Shown: piece after piece, positions 41,722-50,466 of the stretch
How positions within the stretch are numbered: the first letter of the stretch is position 1
Layout of the letters: each line of letters starts with the position of its first letter
NCBI RefSeq assembly: GCF_003626755.1
Contig: NZ_RBCJ01000003.1
Span: 1,183,859 to 1,247,858, forward strand
Source of the DNA: Ulvibacterium marinum
Lineage (GTDB): Bacteria > Bacteroidota > Bacteroidia > Flavobacteriales > Flavobacteriaceae
Direction of reading: 5' to 3'
Length of the DNA stretch: 64,000 nucleotides
Position numbers and translations under genes: made by a program
Notes under the pieces: generated by a model
Database searches by the model: none
Told to the model about the DNA's origin: nothing
The model's input: only the letters and a program-made list of their open reading frames with translations

Positions 41722-43173
41722 GTGAAAAAAGTCCAAAAAGCGCACATAACAAAATTGGAGGACTATCTGTGGGAGATTCCAAAATCCTTTCGGGAGGACA
41801 TGCGTGTCCCTGCCCAAATCCTTGCCTCTGAGGGTCTTCTTGATGCCATTATCAAGGACAGATCCCTTAATCAATTGGTCAATGTTGCCACACTTCCGGG
41901 CATAAAAAAAGCATCGATGGTGATGCCGGATGTACATGAGGGCTATGGTTTTCCGATTGGAGGGGTGGCGGCAATGGACTACCCGGAAGGAGTTATTTCG
42001 CCTGGAGGAATAGGTTATGATATCAACTGTGGGGTACAACTGCTAGCATCGCAACTTCAGATAAAGGACAATAGGGATGCCGTAGAAGCGCTATCGAAGG
42101 AATTGCATGCACACGTTCCTGCCGGAATGGGAAAGGGAGGAACAATTAAACTCACCACCGAACAACTGGACGAAGTACTTGCAGAGGGTGCCAATTGGGC
42201 CGTGAATCATGGATATGGAACAAGGGAAAGCCTATCCTATATGGAAAGTCATGGAAAATTGAACGATGCAGATCCCGCGTTTGTTTCCACAATGGCCAAA
42301 AATAGAGGGTTGGACCAATTAGGGACCATAGGTTCGGGCAATCATTTTGTGGAGGTCGATTTTGTTGAAAAAACATACAATAACACAATTGCCAAGACTT
42401 ATGGTTTGCAAAAAGGTCAGATAGTCCTTTTGATTCATACAGGTTCCCGTGGCTTGGGACATCAAGTAGCAACGGACCATATTCGTAAAATGATGATGGC
42501 CATGTCACACTATGGGATAAATGTACCGGATAGGGAATTGACCTGTGTTCCTTTTAATTCAAAGGAAGGACAGGAATACTTCAAGGCAATGTGTGCAGCG
42601 GCTAATTTTGCCTGGTGCAACAGACAAATCATTTCTTGGGAAGTTAAAAATGCCTGGGAAAACATTTTTGGTAAAGAGGGAGGGGACTTGAGATTGCTTT
42701 ATGATGTGGCACATAACATTGCAAAGATTGAGATGCATACTATCGAAGGTACGTCCCGAAAGGTCATTGTACATCGTAAAGGCGCAACACGTGCCTTTGG
42801 TCCAGGATTTAAAGAGTTACCGCCTGAGTATAAGGGAGTGGGACAACCGGTAATCATTCCAGGAAGCATGGGCACTTGTTCCTATGTTCTAGCGGGCACT
42901 TCCAAAAGTCATGAAATGACTTTTGGATCCTGTTGTCATGGTGCGGGAAGACGACTTTCAAGAAGTGCTGCCAAACGACAGGCAAATGCTCCCGTGTTAA
43001 AAGAAAAGCTTAGGGAACAGGGTATTTTTGTCGAAGCGGGTTCCTTTAGGGGCATTGCGGAAGAAGCTCCGATAGCTTACAAGGACGTAGGCTCGGTAGT
43101 TGATGTCGTAAGTGCCTCAGGGATTGCAAAAAAAGTGGCAAAATTGAAACCGGTAGCGGTTATCAAAGGTTAA
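41722..43173 (+). CDS. rtcB: RNA 3'-phosphate-5'-OH ligase RtcB
   Basis: 483 residues from the GTG at 41722; no in-frame ATG exists further upstream near the start. RtcB joins 2',3'-cyclic-phosphate ends in broken RNA using GTP and Mn2+. Metal ligands include D100 and C103 in GGIGYDINCG and the H of GSGNHFVEV. Guanylylated His is H406 in GSCCHGAGR, and HRKGATRAFGPG lies before it. It ends VAVIKG, family-like. Its stop end overlaps the phosphoribosyltransferase gene (convergent) by 11 bp. With archease it suggests repair of RNA cut by toxins or stress nucleases. Confidence 0.95.
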   Translation: MKKVQKAHITKLEDYLWEIPKSFREDMRVPAQILASEGLLDAIIKDRSLNQLVNVATLPGIKKASMVMPDVHEGYGFPIGGVAAMDYPEGVISPGGIGYDINCGVQLLASQLQIKDNRDAVEALSKELHAHVPAGMGKGGTIKLTTEQLDEVLAEGANWAVNHGYGTRESLSYMESHGKLNDADPAFVSTMAKNRGLDQLGTIGSGNHFVEVDFVEKTYNNTIAKTYGLQKGQIVLLIHTGSRGLGHQVATDHIRKMMMAMSHYGINVPDRELTCVPFNSKEGQEYFKAMCAAANFAWCNRQIISWEVKNAWENIFGKEGGDLRLLYDVAHNIAKIEMHTIEGTSRKVIVHRKGATRAFGPGFKELPPEYKGVGQPVIIPGSMGTCSYVLAGTSKSHEMTFGSCCHGAGRRLSRSAAKRQANAPVLKEKLREQGIFVEAGSFRGIAEEAPIAYKDVGSVVDVVSASGIAKKVAKLKPVAVIKG

Positions 43174-43795
43174 TGGTATTAGTTTCTTCCAACAATTGTA
43201 TGGCCTTTTGATCGGAAACCTGCCCGAACACTTTATAGAACTGCCCTACGGCCTGGAAATCATAGGGCGTCCGTAAGCAAATGGTTTCGGTAACATTGGA
43301 AATAGTTTCAAATTTTCTGATGACAGTGCTCGGTGCCACGGGTATGGCGACTATTATTTTTTTGGGCTTTTGATGAGCTACCAGTTCTATTGTGGCAAGA
43401 ATGGTATTACCCGTTGCTACACCATCATCGACAATGATTACCGTTTTATCCTTTAGGCTTTGTGGGCACCTATTCACATAATATTGCTCATAGCGTTGTC
43501 CAAGTCTTTTCCGTATTCGTACAATTTCCTTATCAAGGTAATCTTGGGGTACTCCAAAGGCATTGGTAAGTATAACATCGTCCAAGCTAATCGCCCCAAT
43601 GGCGTATTCCTTATGGTCCGGGTGTCCTATTTTTTTGGTCAGGGCCACGTCCAAGGGAGCGTTTAAGGTCTTGGCAACAATAGAACCAATAGGGAGTCCA
43701 CCTCTAGGTATGGCCAAGACCACTACATTTTCATTTTTGAATCTTAGCAATTTTTCCGCTAATTGAATTCCCGCGTCAATTCTATTCTTGAACAT
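43163..43795 (-). CDS. Phosphoribosyltransferase of stress-cluster type
   Basis: 210 residues. The PRPP loop is VIIVDDGVATGNTI (about residues 113-126). The N-terminal part MFKNRIDAGIQLAEKL is typical of the COG1926 group, which is often found near Usp, Hsp20 and P-ATPase genes. The R-G-G segment and KKIGHP at about 45 also fit. Substrate unknown. It follows the Usp gene at 43894 (98 bp gap) and is convergent with rtcB. Confidence 0.88.
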   Translation of the reverse strand: MFKNRIDAGIQLAEKLLRFKNENVVVLAIPRGGLPIGSIVAKTLNAPLDVALTKKIGHPDHKEYAIGAISLDDVILTNAFGVPQDYLDKEIVRIRKRLGQRYEQYYVNRCPQSLKDKTVIIVDDGVATGNTILATIELVAHQKPKKIIVAIPVAPSTVIRKFETISNVTETICLRTPYDFQAVGQFYKVFGQVSDQKAIQLLEETNTINL

Positions 43796-43893
43796 ATTTA
43801 CGATCTTGTTTAAAACAAAAAGTCTTATAGTTTTATGCTGGTATATTTTCTAGATCAAGACTTTACCAATTCAATCTGTTGAATGGAAAAGTA

Positions 43894-44745
43894 TTAAACC
43901 ACAACATTCTTCTTATGATAGCTCAATAGTGGTAAATGACCTTCACTTTTCATACGTTTCACCAAGTCACGATGGCGGAGGCTTTTAATAAGGCTATGAC
44001 CTTCCCGTTCCAACATAGCGACCAAATCGGGCGCAATTTCATCGACATATTCTTGTAGGGTCAAGAAAACATCATCACCAAAACGAAGTTCAAATTGGAT
44101 GTTCTCATAGGTAACTTTATGTCGTAACATGTTCCTGAACCATTCCATTTGGTCCTCGCTGGTATGACGGGGCTTTGTGGATACATGCACCAAGTGGATA
44201 TCGGCTTCAAAAGGTTCTGCCAATTCTACTGTTTTTTCGATGGCGAAAATATCGGTTCCCTCAAAATCAGTGGCATATACCATTTTTCTGATTCCATGGA
44301 AATCAGCATCTTCGGGTATGGCTAAAATAGGACAGGGAGCAGAATTGATCAATGCGCTGGTGGTACTTCCCAAAAATACTTCCTTGATACGGCTTCCACC
44401 TCTGGTCCCCACTACAATTAGGTTCACCTCCAGTTCTTTGGCGTTTTTAATGATGACTTCGGAGACTGGCTTTCCTTCGTCCACTTTCCAGGTAATGGCC
44501 AGGGGTTCATTTTCGTTTCTTAGATGTTCGTTACAAAAAGCGATCAATTTTTCACGATGGTCCCCGAAGGCCCTTACTTCCCTACGTGAATAGGTATAGG
44601 AGATGGTACTGGCCAAAGTCAGGGGTAAATCAAATACATGAAGGGCCATCAGTTCTGCATTCAGTTCCTTGCTCAACGCGTAGGCAAAATGCAGGGCCGC
44701 TATGGAATTCTCGGAATAGTCGGTGGCATATAGAATAGTATTCAT
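43894..44745 (-). CDS. Tandem universal stress protein, ATD-type
   Basis: 283 residues from the ATG at 44745 (MNTILYATDYSENS); the codon at 44748 is a GTG. First domain motif GTRGGSRIKEVFLGST is intact. The second domain has MLEREGHSLIKS and HRDLVKRM instead of a nucleotide loop, as in the Usp genes at 19808 and 47173. The operator at 44827 is 87 bp upstream, but the leftward -7 box (TACCTATC at 30.5 bp) is weak. Confidence 0.9.
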   Translation of the reverse strand: MNTILYATDYSENSIAALHFAYALSKELNAELMALHVFDLPLTLASTISYTYSRREVRAFGDHREKLIAFCNEHLRNENEPLAITWKVDEGKPVSEVIIKNAKELEVNLIVVGTRGGSRIKEVFLGSTTSALINSAPCPILAIPEDADFHGIRKMVYATDFEGTDIFAIEKTVELAEPFEADIHLVHVSTKPRHTSEDQMEWFRNMLRHKVTYENIQFELRFGDDVFLTLQEYVDEIAPDLVAMLEREGHSLIKSLRHRDLVKRMKSEGHLPLLSYHKKNVVV

Positions 44746-44826
44746 CACTTCTAAATTTAGTATGAAGCTAAAAAAATGATGTCAAGATGAAAATGATAGG
44801 TATCAGTTTGGGAATAATTATCCGGA

Positions 44827-44869
44827 TGATTTTGGTCATTTTGATTGAAGACTACCTCAATTACCTTTA
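44827..44869 (+). promoter_or_regulatory. Stress operator and -7 box for phosphatidyltransferase operon
   Basis: TGATTTTGGTCA at 44827-44838. TACCTTTA (44862-44869) at 29.5 bp drives rightward, with a leader of about 96 nt. A weak leftward box could serve the Usp gene. Confidence 0.75.
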
Positions 44870-44969
44870 AACATATTCACATTTATTGGGATGCCTTGGC
44901 GGGAGAATCCATCATCGTGAAGGCCCATAATTTGTCAAAAAAAGGTAGGTGTCACATTAGAATCCAAAA

Positions 44970-45566
44970 ATGAAAATGTCCGCATTTAAAAATTTCAATA
45001 TAGCCGATTGGTTTTCATTTTACCGCATTTTGGCAGTGCCTTTGTTACTGCTGCTCATTTGGTTTGAGGAGCGGAGATTGTTCACCTGGTTTTTGCTCAT
45101 AAGCTATAGTACCGATGCTATTGATGGTTATTTGGCCAGGAAATTGAAGATTACAAGTGCCAGAGGTTCACAATTGGATTCCATAGGCGATCAAATCACC
45201 CTTGTATTGGGCCTAATCGGGCTATGGGTCTTTGAAAACACATTTATCAGGGACAATCTGTTGCTTATCGCTGTAGCTTTCGTACCCTATATTATCCAAA
45301 TGTTGATTGCCTTGAAAAAGTATGGCAAGGCAACGGCCTTTCATACCTATTTGGCAAAAGCTTCCGCTGTGATACAGGCCGGTTTTATTTTATGGACCCT
45401 GTTTTTGGGACCCGTATATTGGCTTTTTTACGTCATGATCGTCATCGGGGTTTTGGAAACCATAGAGGAAATCACGCTTATTTTTATGTACGACGTTTGG
45501 GTGGAGGATGTAAAAGGCATTTATTGGGCATTTAAGGATAAACGGCGAGTGGAAAATACCCTATAA
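44970..45566 (+). CDS. CDP-alcohol phosphatidyltransferase
   Basis: 198 residues, five to six membrane segments. The full family motif D-x2-D-G-x2-A-R-x8-G-x3-D-x3-D is present: D49, D52-G53, A56-R57, G66, D70, D74. It joins a CDP-activated lipid to an alcohol, giving for example phosphatidylglycerol phosphate or a cardiolipin precursor. It begins a three-gene operon (12 bp to the next gene). Upstream MKMSAFKNF may start at either Met. Confidence 0.9.
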   Translation: MKMSAFKNFNIADWFSFYRILAVPLLLLLIWFEERRLFTWFLLISYSTDAIDGYLARKLKITSARGSQLDSIGDQITLVLGLIGLWVFENTFIRDNLLLIAVAFVPYIIQMLIALKKYGKATAFHTYLAKASAVIQAGFILWTLFLGPVYWLFYVMIVIGVLETIEEITLIFMYDVWVEDVKGIYWAFKDKRRVENTL

Positions 45567-45578
45567 AATAACAATATT

Positions 45579-46082
45579 ATGGTTGTAATCATTTTGGGCC
45601 TACCCGGTTCCGGAAAAAGCTATTTCGCTGAAAGGCTGGCAAAAATGATTGATGCCGAATACATCAATAGTGATCGGTTGCGAAAAGAAATATTCCTGAT
45701 ATGCGTGTATTCGGACAAGGAAAAAGCGAAGGTCTATGATATGATGCTTCAAAAAATGAAAGACGCCATCCAACACCATAAAAATTTGGTACTGGATGCC
45801 ACGTTTCATAAAAATGAAACCAGAAAACCTTTTGTTACGCAGGAAAAAGAGAACCTATTTTTTGTCCAGGTATGGGCCGATGAATCCATTATCAAGGAAC
45901 GGTTAAAAAGAAATAGGCCCTATAGCGATGCCGATTTTGAGGTGTATCAACGCCTACAACAGGAATGGGAGCCTTTGGAGGAACCCCATTTGCTACTGGA
46001 ATCCACGGACGGGAATATCCATAGCATGCTTCAAAAAGCTGCACAATACCTCGGATGGGACGATGACAAAAAAACAGATTGA
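45579..46082 (+). CDS. AAA-type P-loop kinase (COG0645-like)
   Basis: 167 residues. Walker A GLPGSGKS (7-14), a conserved D (LVLDATFHKNETR) and R-rich lid follow the adenylate/zeta-kinase fold. In many bacteria this domain is fused to a COG2187 kinase; here the two are separate genes that overlap by 20 bp. Substrate unknown. Confidence 0.85.
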   Translation: MVVIILGLPGSGKSYFAERLAKMIDAEYINSDRLRKEIFLICVYSDKEKAKVYDMMLQKMKDAIQHHKNLVLDATFHKNETRKPFVTQEKENLFFVQVWADESIIKERLKRNRPYSDADFEVYQRLQQEWEPLEEPHLLLESTDGNIHSMLQKAAQYLGWDDDKKTD

Positions 46083-47079
46083 TATCTTGCTTTCCACAGG
46101 CAATTTTCCTGAAGTTACAGGTCAACGGAAATTGGTCGAAACCCATATATCCTGGGTAATCGTATGTGACCATTTTGTGTACAAGATTAAAAAACCCATT
46201 CAGTATTCCTTCCTTGATTTTTCCACACTTGAACTTCGAAAATACTATTGCCACAAGGAAATTGAACTGAACCAAAGATTTGCAAAGGACGTATATCTCA
46301 AGGTTTTGCCCATCTTTAAAATACAGGACTATTTGGCAATAGGAGGTACTAAAGGAACCATTTTGGATTATGCAGTAAAGATGCGTAAAATGAATCCTGA
46401 TAAGCAAATGGATGTACTCTTAACAAAGGACAAGGTAACACCGACCGACATAAGAAACTTGGCCGAACGGATAGCACAATTTCATGGGAACGCAAAGATA
46501 ATTTATAAAAAAAATGTATTGGATATTAAGCAAAGATTCAATGATTTGGTGGCGGAGAAAAAATTCCTGTCAGCGTGTTTCGGTATTGATAAAGTAGGGG
46601 TTATTGACCATGCGATAGGAACTTCCAATACCTTCCTTGACAAAAACAAAAAGTTGTTGGAGAATAGGTTGAGCTCCGGGTTTTTTAGGGATTGCCATGG
46701 CGACTTGCACAGCCGGAATATCTTTTTGTTGCCTACTCCACAACCGTTTGACTGTTTGGAGTTCAATGATGATTACCGCCATATTGATGTGCTGAACGAA
46801 ATCGCTTTTTTATGTATGGACCTTGATGCGTTTGGTAAAAGGGAGTTGTCCGATCTATGTATAGAACACTACAACCTTAAGTTTCCAGCAATGAGGACAC
46901 AGGAAGAATGTAATTTTTTTATTTATTATAAATGTTACCGTGCCAATATACGGGCAAAGGTCAATAGTCTTAGAGCCAAGAGCGCATCGAATGAAGAAGA
47001 GAAAAAGAAGGCACTAGCCGAGGTCAAAAAATATTTGGACCTTATGAAAAGTTATCTGGAATTGTTGATTAACGGATAG
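46063..47079 (+). CDS. Aminoglycoside phosphotransferase-like kinase (COG2187)
   Basis: 338 residues from the ATG at 46063, which overlaps the preceding gene; the frame to 45928 is just the other frame of that gene. The protein kinase-like catalytic loop is FRDCHGDLHSRNIFLL, and the Mg2+ Asp follows in CLEFNDDYRHIDVLNE. The N-terminal lobe has the K of YKIKKP. A pair with the COG0645 kinase suggests a common substrate, possibly a sugar or nucleotide. Last gene of the operon. Confidence 0.85.
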   Translation: MTKKQIDILLSTGNFPEVTGQRKLVETHISWVIVCDHFVYKIKKPIQYSFLDFSTLELRKYYCHKEIELNQRFAKDVYLKVLPIFKIQDYLAIGGTKGTILDYAVKMRKMNPDKQMDVLLTKDKVTPTDIRNLAERIAQFHGNAKIIYKKNVLDIKQRFNDLVAEKKFLSACFGIDKVGVIDHAIGTSNTFLDKNKKLLENRLSSGFFRDCHGDLHSRNIFLLPTPQPFDCLEFNDDYRHIDVLNEIAFLCMDLDAFGKRELSDLCIEHYNLKFPAMRTQEECNFFIYYKCYRANIRAKVNSLRAKSASNEEEKKKALAEVKKYLDLMKSYLELLING

Positions 47080-47108
47080 GTGATGTCAACCTAAAAAATG
47101 CGTTTAAA

Positions 47109-47151
47109 TGACCATGGTCATTTACGGATAGTTTGCTGTGGCATAATTTTG
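47109..47151 (+). promoter_or_regulatory. Stress operator and -7 box for usp (47173)
   Basis: TGACCATGGTCA at 47109-47120 is a perfect 12-bp palindrome. A perfect -7 box TAATTTTG (47144-47151) lies at 29.5 bp. Confidence 0.85.
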
Positions 47152-47172
47152 TAGTACTTAAATATGTCAGCA

Positions 47173-48063
47173 ATGAAAACAGTACTATACGCTACGGATT
47201 GTACCCGGAATTCCGCTCCTGCACTACGCTATGCGTACCGTCTTAGCAGTGCTATGGACGCTGAGCTACATGTTTTCCATGTATACGAGCTTCCTCCCGT
47301 TACAGTTGCGACGATACGACCTCCTAAGCAATTGAAAGAAAGACTACATCAAGAACAAAAGGAAATCGTTACAAATTACTGTAGCACCCATTTAAAAAAT
47401 GAATTGTATCTAAATCCTGTGAAGATACAGGTTGTTGAAAGTAATTTTGTGGCCAAGAGCATACTATCGGCCGCATGGACCCTGGAACCGGATCTTGTTA
47501 TTGTGGGCATGAAAGATGAATATACACTTAGGGGGATTTTTTCGGGAAACATTGCAAACGAACTTCTAAACAAAATAGATATTCCCATACTGGTATTGCC
47601 AAATGATATTTACTATCACGGGTTGTCTACACTTATATATGCTACGGATTTTGAAGAAGCCGATATTTACGCACTAGGTAGTTTAGTGAAAATTGCAGAG
47701 TCCTATGGTGCTCTCATCAAAGTAGTACATATACCACTTAAGACCGAAGCCGTTGCAGATCAGTATATGAAATGGTTTGAACGCAAGGTAAGACAACGAA
47801 TATCGTATCCAGAAATTGTCTTTAGCATGTCCGAAGCAGAGGATGTGGAATCCGGATTACATTCCTACATTAGAAAAGAACGTGCCGATATGCTGGTGAT
47901 GATGGAACGGGAACATTCTTCAATATATGATAAACTGTTCCATAGGGATTTGGTACGTACAATGGAAGGTGAGGTGTCCATTCCGTTATTGGCGTTCAAC
48001 CAAAAAAGGATTTGCCTAGAAATGAAGGAACAGAAAAACAATTCGTATTCTCTTGCTCTTTAG
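47173..48063 (+). CDS. Tandem universal stress protein with degenerate nucleotide site
   Basis: 296 residues from the Met at 47173 (MKTVLYATDCTRNS); an ATG three codons earlier is also possible. The first domain has GMKDEYTLRGIFSGNI where paralogs have GxxG...GST: the second Gly is Asp and Ser-Thr is Asn-Ile. The second domain keeps MMEREHSSI and HRDLVRTM as in 19808 and 43894. It may bind nothing or another ligand, in contrast to its five paralogs. Confidence 0.88.
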   Translation: MKTVLYATDCTRNSAPALRYAYRLSSAMDAELHVFHVYELPPVTVATIRPPKQLKERLHQEQKEIVTNYCSTHLKNELYLNPVKIQVVESNFVAKSILSAAWTLEPDLVIVGMKDEYTLRGIFSGNIANELLNKIDIPILVLPNDIYYHGLSTLIYATDFEEADIYALGSLVKIAESYGALIKVVHIPLKTEAVADQYMKWFERKVRQRISYPEIVFSMSEAEDVESGLHSYIRKERADMLVMMEREHSSIYDKLFHRDLVRTMEGEVSIPLLAFNQKRICLEMKEQKNNSYSLAL

Positions 48064-48184
48064 GGTAAAATCTATAGAAGGTAGAGCTTTATTTTCAAGT
48101 CATATCCGTATGTTTTGCCTTAAGCTCTTCAAAAAAAGAGCAAAGGGTAACAGATTTTGAAGACGGGAATCCAAAAGCCTCAAT

Positions 48185-48202
48185 AGGGTTTAAGCCCTTT
48201 TT
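48185..48202 (+). terminator. Weak terminator after usp
   Basis: AGGG-TTTAAG-CCCT (48185-48198) is followed by four T. A second small stem lies upstream (GCTCTT/AAGAGC near 48125-48142). Confidence 0.4.
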
Positions 48203-48225
48203 CAATAAGCCGAATGTAGCAGCAC

Positions 48226-49355
48226 ATGAAAAGATATACCGTAAACCTTCCCAATGTTTTTTATTTCTTTGGCATATTGGTTTTAACGGTATATATACTT
48301 ATTGCGGCCAAAATTGTCCTTGTACCGTTATGCTTTAGTTTTTTTTTGCGCTAATGCTAAAACCTGTGGTTTCTTTTTTGGAGCTTAAACTTCATAATAG
48401 GATATTGGCCATATTTACCTCTTACCTTATTGCAGTTGTACCATTGTTGACTCTTCTTTTCTTTTTCTTCAATCAATCTCGGATCTTGTTTGGAAAGTTG
48501 CCCTCGGCCAAAGAAAGAATAGGCTGGCTTACGGACCAATTTATGGATTGGCTGGATCAGAAATTCCGTTTGGACCCGGAAACTTCATTGGGTTGGGTCT
48601 CCGAAAATTTGAACGAGGCACTAGATATTCCCATGGGTCTGTTACAGGAGGGTTTCCAATCAGGTACAACGGTTTTGGCAAATATAGTATTGGTTGTCCT
48701 CATGACTTATTTTATCCTATTGTACCGGACCGCGTTTAAGAACTACATTTTGTCCCAAGTAAATCCCGAGAGGCGGGGAGCATTGGAACAGTTGTTCGGC
48801 GAGGTACAAAAGCTTACCAAACGCTATATGATAGGGCAGGGGTTAGTCATCATTATTCTGGGTGTTCTTATTGGGTCGGGTTTGTGGTTGATCGGTGTTC
48901 CATATCCCTTTTTTTGGGGATTTTTGGCAGGATTTCTTGAAATCATCCCCTATGTAGGTACTACGATCGGGGGCATTTTACCTTTTACCTACATGCTGAT
49001 GATTTCCGATACCCTATGGCAACCATGGGCAGTGTTAGGTCTGTATGTTTTAATACAACAAATAGAAGGTAACTTGATTTCGCCCAATGTTATGGGACCA
49101 AGTATTAAGATTAATCCTTTGTTCATCATACTCGGACTTTTTTTAGGAGGGATTATGTGGGGTATTTCCGGAATGATACTGGCACTGCCCATTTTGGCCA
49201 TTTCAAAGGAAGTGTTCAGAAGTTTTGATGCCCTGGCACCTTTGAGCTATCTTATGGAAGATGGCCTTTCGAGGAAATCCTCCATATTCATGGAAGAACT
49301 TGACCATGCCAAACATCGATTTTTTGACTTTTTCCTTAAAGAGGAGCAAGAATAG
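48226..49355 (+). CDS. AI-2E family transporter, frameshifted at a T9 tract
   Basis: The ATG at 48226 reads MKRYTVNLPNVFYFFG and a first membrane segment, but the frame stops at 48352-48354 after a T9 run (48339-48347). The rest (from ATG 48354, 333 residues) is in the -1 frame and would follow FSFFFALMLKPVVSF if one more T were present. A full protein of about 376 residues with six to eight membrane segments results, the normal AI-2E/PerM length. The tract has the form T-TTT-TTT, a -1 slippage type. The rest matches the AI-2E family (GFLAGFLEIIPYVGTTIGGILPF). Confidence 0.8.
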
Positions 49356-49479
49356 CCAACAAGTCTTTCAACCTCGGAAATCATGAACGGTTTTTCCTTG
49401 GGGATTTTTAATATTATCATACGATAGTGCAGTAGTAGTATTGAAATTGAATTAAAATAGTTGGTTTTGTTTTGAAAGA

Positions 49480-50463
49480 TTATTCCGCGCTTTTATCTTT
49501 TCTCTGCTGTTTTTCCTGCTTCCTAAAATACCCCCGGGTCAAAAAGTTATGCTTTAAGGCTTCCATATTCTCATTGAACCGTTCCACGCCCTGTTCCACA
49601 TTTTGTATGGTATTTTGTAGTTGAGAGACCAAAATGGTATCCGTTGCCAAATAATTGAGGGTTCCCTTTCCGTCCTTGATATCACCTACTACCATGTTGA
49701 GGTCCTTCGTCATATCTCTGATTTCGATGCTCGAAGTTTCCAAATGTGCAATAGTGTTCTGTATTTTAACCGCAGAAATACTGTCGTTGAAAAGCACGCC
49801 CATTGCACTTTCATCGGAATTGAATTTTTCGGCTATGTCGTTGAGTTGACTTATAGTCGCATTCGCTCCAAGGCTAGCATTCTTAAGATTAACCAACATC
49901 TGTTGTAGATCGTTGGCCATAAGGGTATCGTTCAACAGCCGTCCCAAAGTGCCCTCCCCTCGGTTAAGGGAAGCGGTTACCTTAAGCAGGTCTTGGGTAA
50001 GTTGGGCCGCGTTTTCATTGGTGACGCTCAAAGTATTCAACATATCAACGGTGGCAATCTTGCTCATGGCAAGAATCTCATCACCGGATTGTATCAAGGG
50101 TGCCGTACCATTACCCGGGACTACATTTATGACCATACTGCCCACAAGTCCGTCGGAACCTATAGTGGCAATTGCGTTCGTTTTAATGTGTTTTCGCATT
50201 TTTTCCTGTATCAACATGGAAACGCGTATGGCCGTGTCGTTCTGCATCTCAATACCGCTTACTGTACCGATGTTGATGCCCGCATACCTTACATTGTTGC
50301 CTTTTTGAAGTCCGTTAACGTTTTTAAAGACCGCATTGATGGTATAGGTATTACCGAATAGATTTTGCTGGTTGCCAATAAGGTAGACGGCAACTACCAA
50401 TAAAATGGTTCCTATAATGACAAAAATGCCCAATCTGATTTTTTCCGAAGTAGTCTTTTCCAT
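49480..50463 (-). CDS. MCE/MlaD-type lipid-transport protein
   Basis: 327 residues. One N-terminal membrane anchor (LGIFVIIGTILLVVAVYLIG) precedes the MCE domain (about 38-118: INAVFKNVNGLQKGNNVRYAGINIGTVSGIEM). A long helical C-terminal part with repeated GTLGRLLNDT / GTLNYLATDT segments follows. MlaD-type proteins pass phospholipids between membranes. The third gene of an Mla operon, 3 bp after the ATPase. Confidence 0.9.
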   Translation of the reverse strand: MEKTTSEKIRLGIFVIIGTILLVVAVYLIGNQQNLFGNTYTINAVFKNVNGLQKGNNVRYAGINIGTVSGIEMQNDTAIRVSMLIQEKMRKHIKTNAIATIGSDGLVGSMVINVVPGNGTAPLIQSGDEILAMSKIATVDMLNTLSVTNENAAQLTQDLLKVTASLNRGEGTLGRLLNDTLMANDLQQMLVNLKNASLGANATISQLNDIAEKFNSDESAMGVLFNDSISAVKIQNTIAHLETSSIEIRDMTKDLNMVVGDIKDGKGTLNYLATDTILVSQLQNTIQNVEQGVERFNENMEALKHNFLTRGYFRKQEKQQRKDKSAE

Positions 50464-50466
50464 GAT

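Noticed and set aside
43846-43857. TTTTCTAGATCA before the phosphoribosyltransferase gene
   Set aside because: Only one half-site matches and no -7 box lies at the usual offset.
44795-44838. Leftward promoter for the Usp gene at 43894
   Set aside because: The operator is sound, but the best leftward -7 box (TACCTATC, 30.5 bp) is poor. I kept only the rightward promoter as supported.
45928-46062. N-terminal extension of the COG2187-like kinase
   Set aside because: It is the shifted frame of the preceding kinase gene; the ATG at 46063 gives the normal family start.
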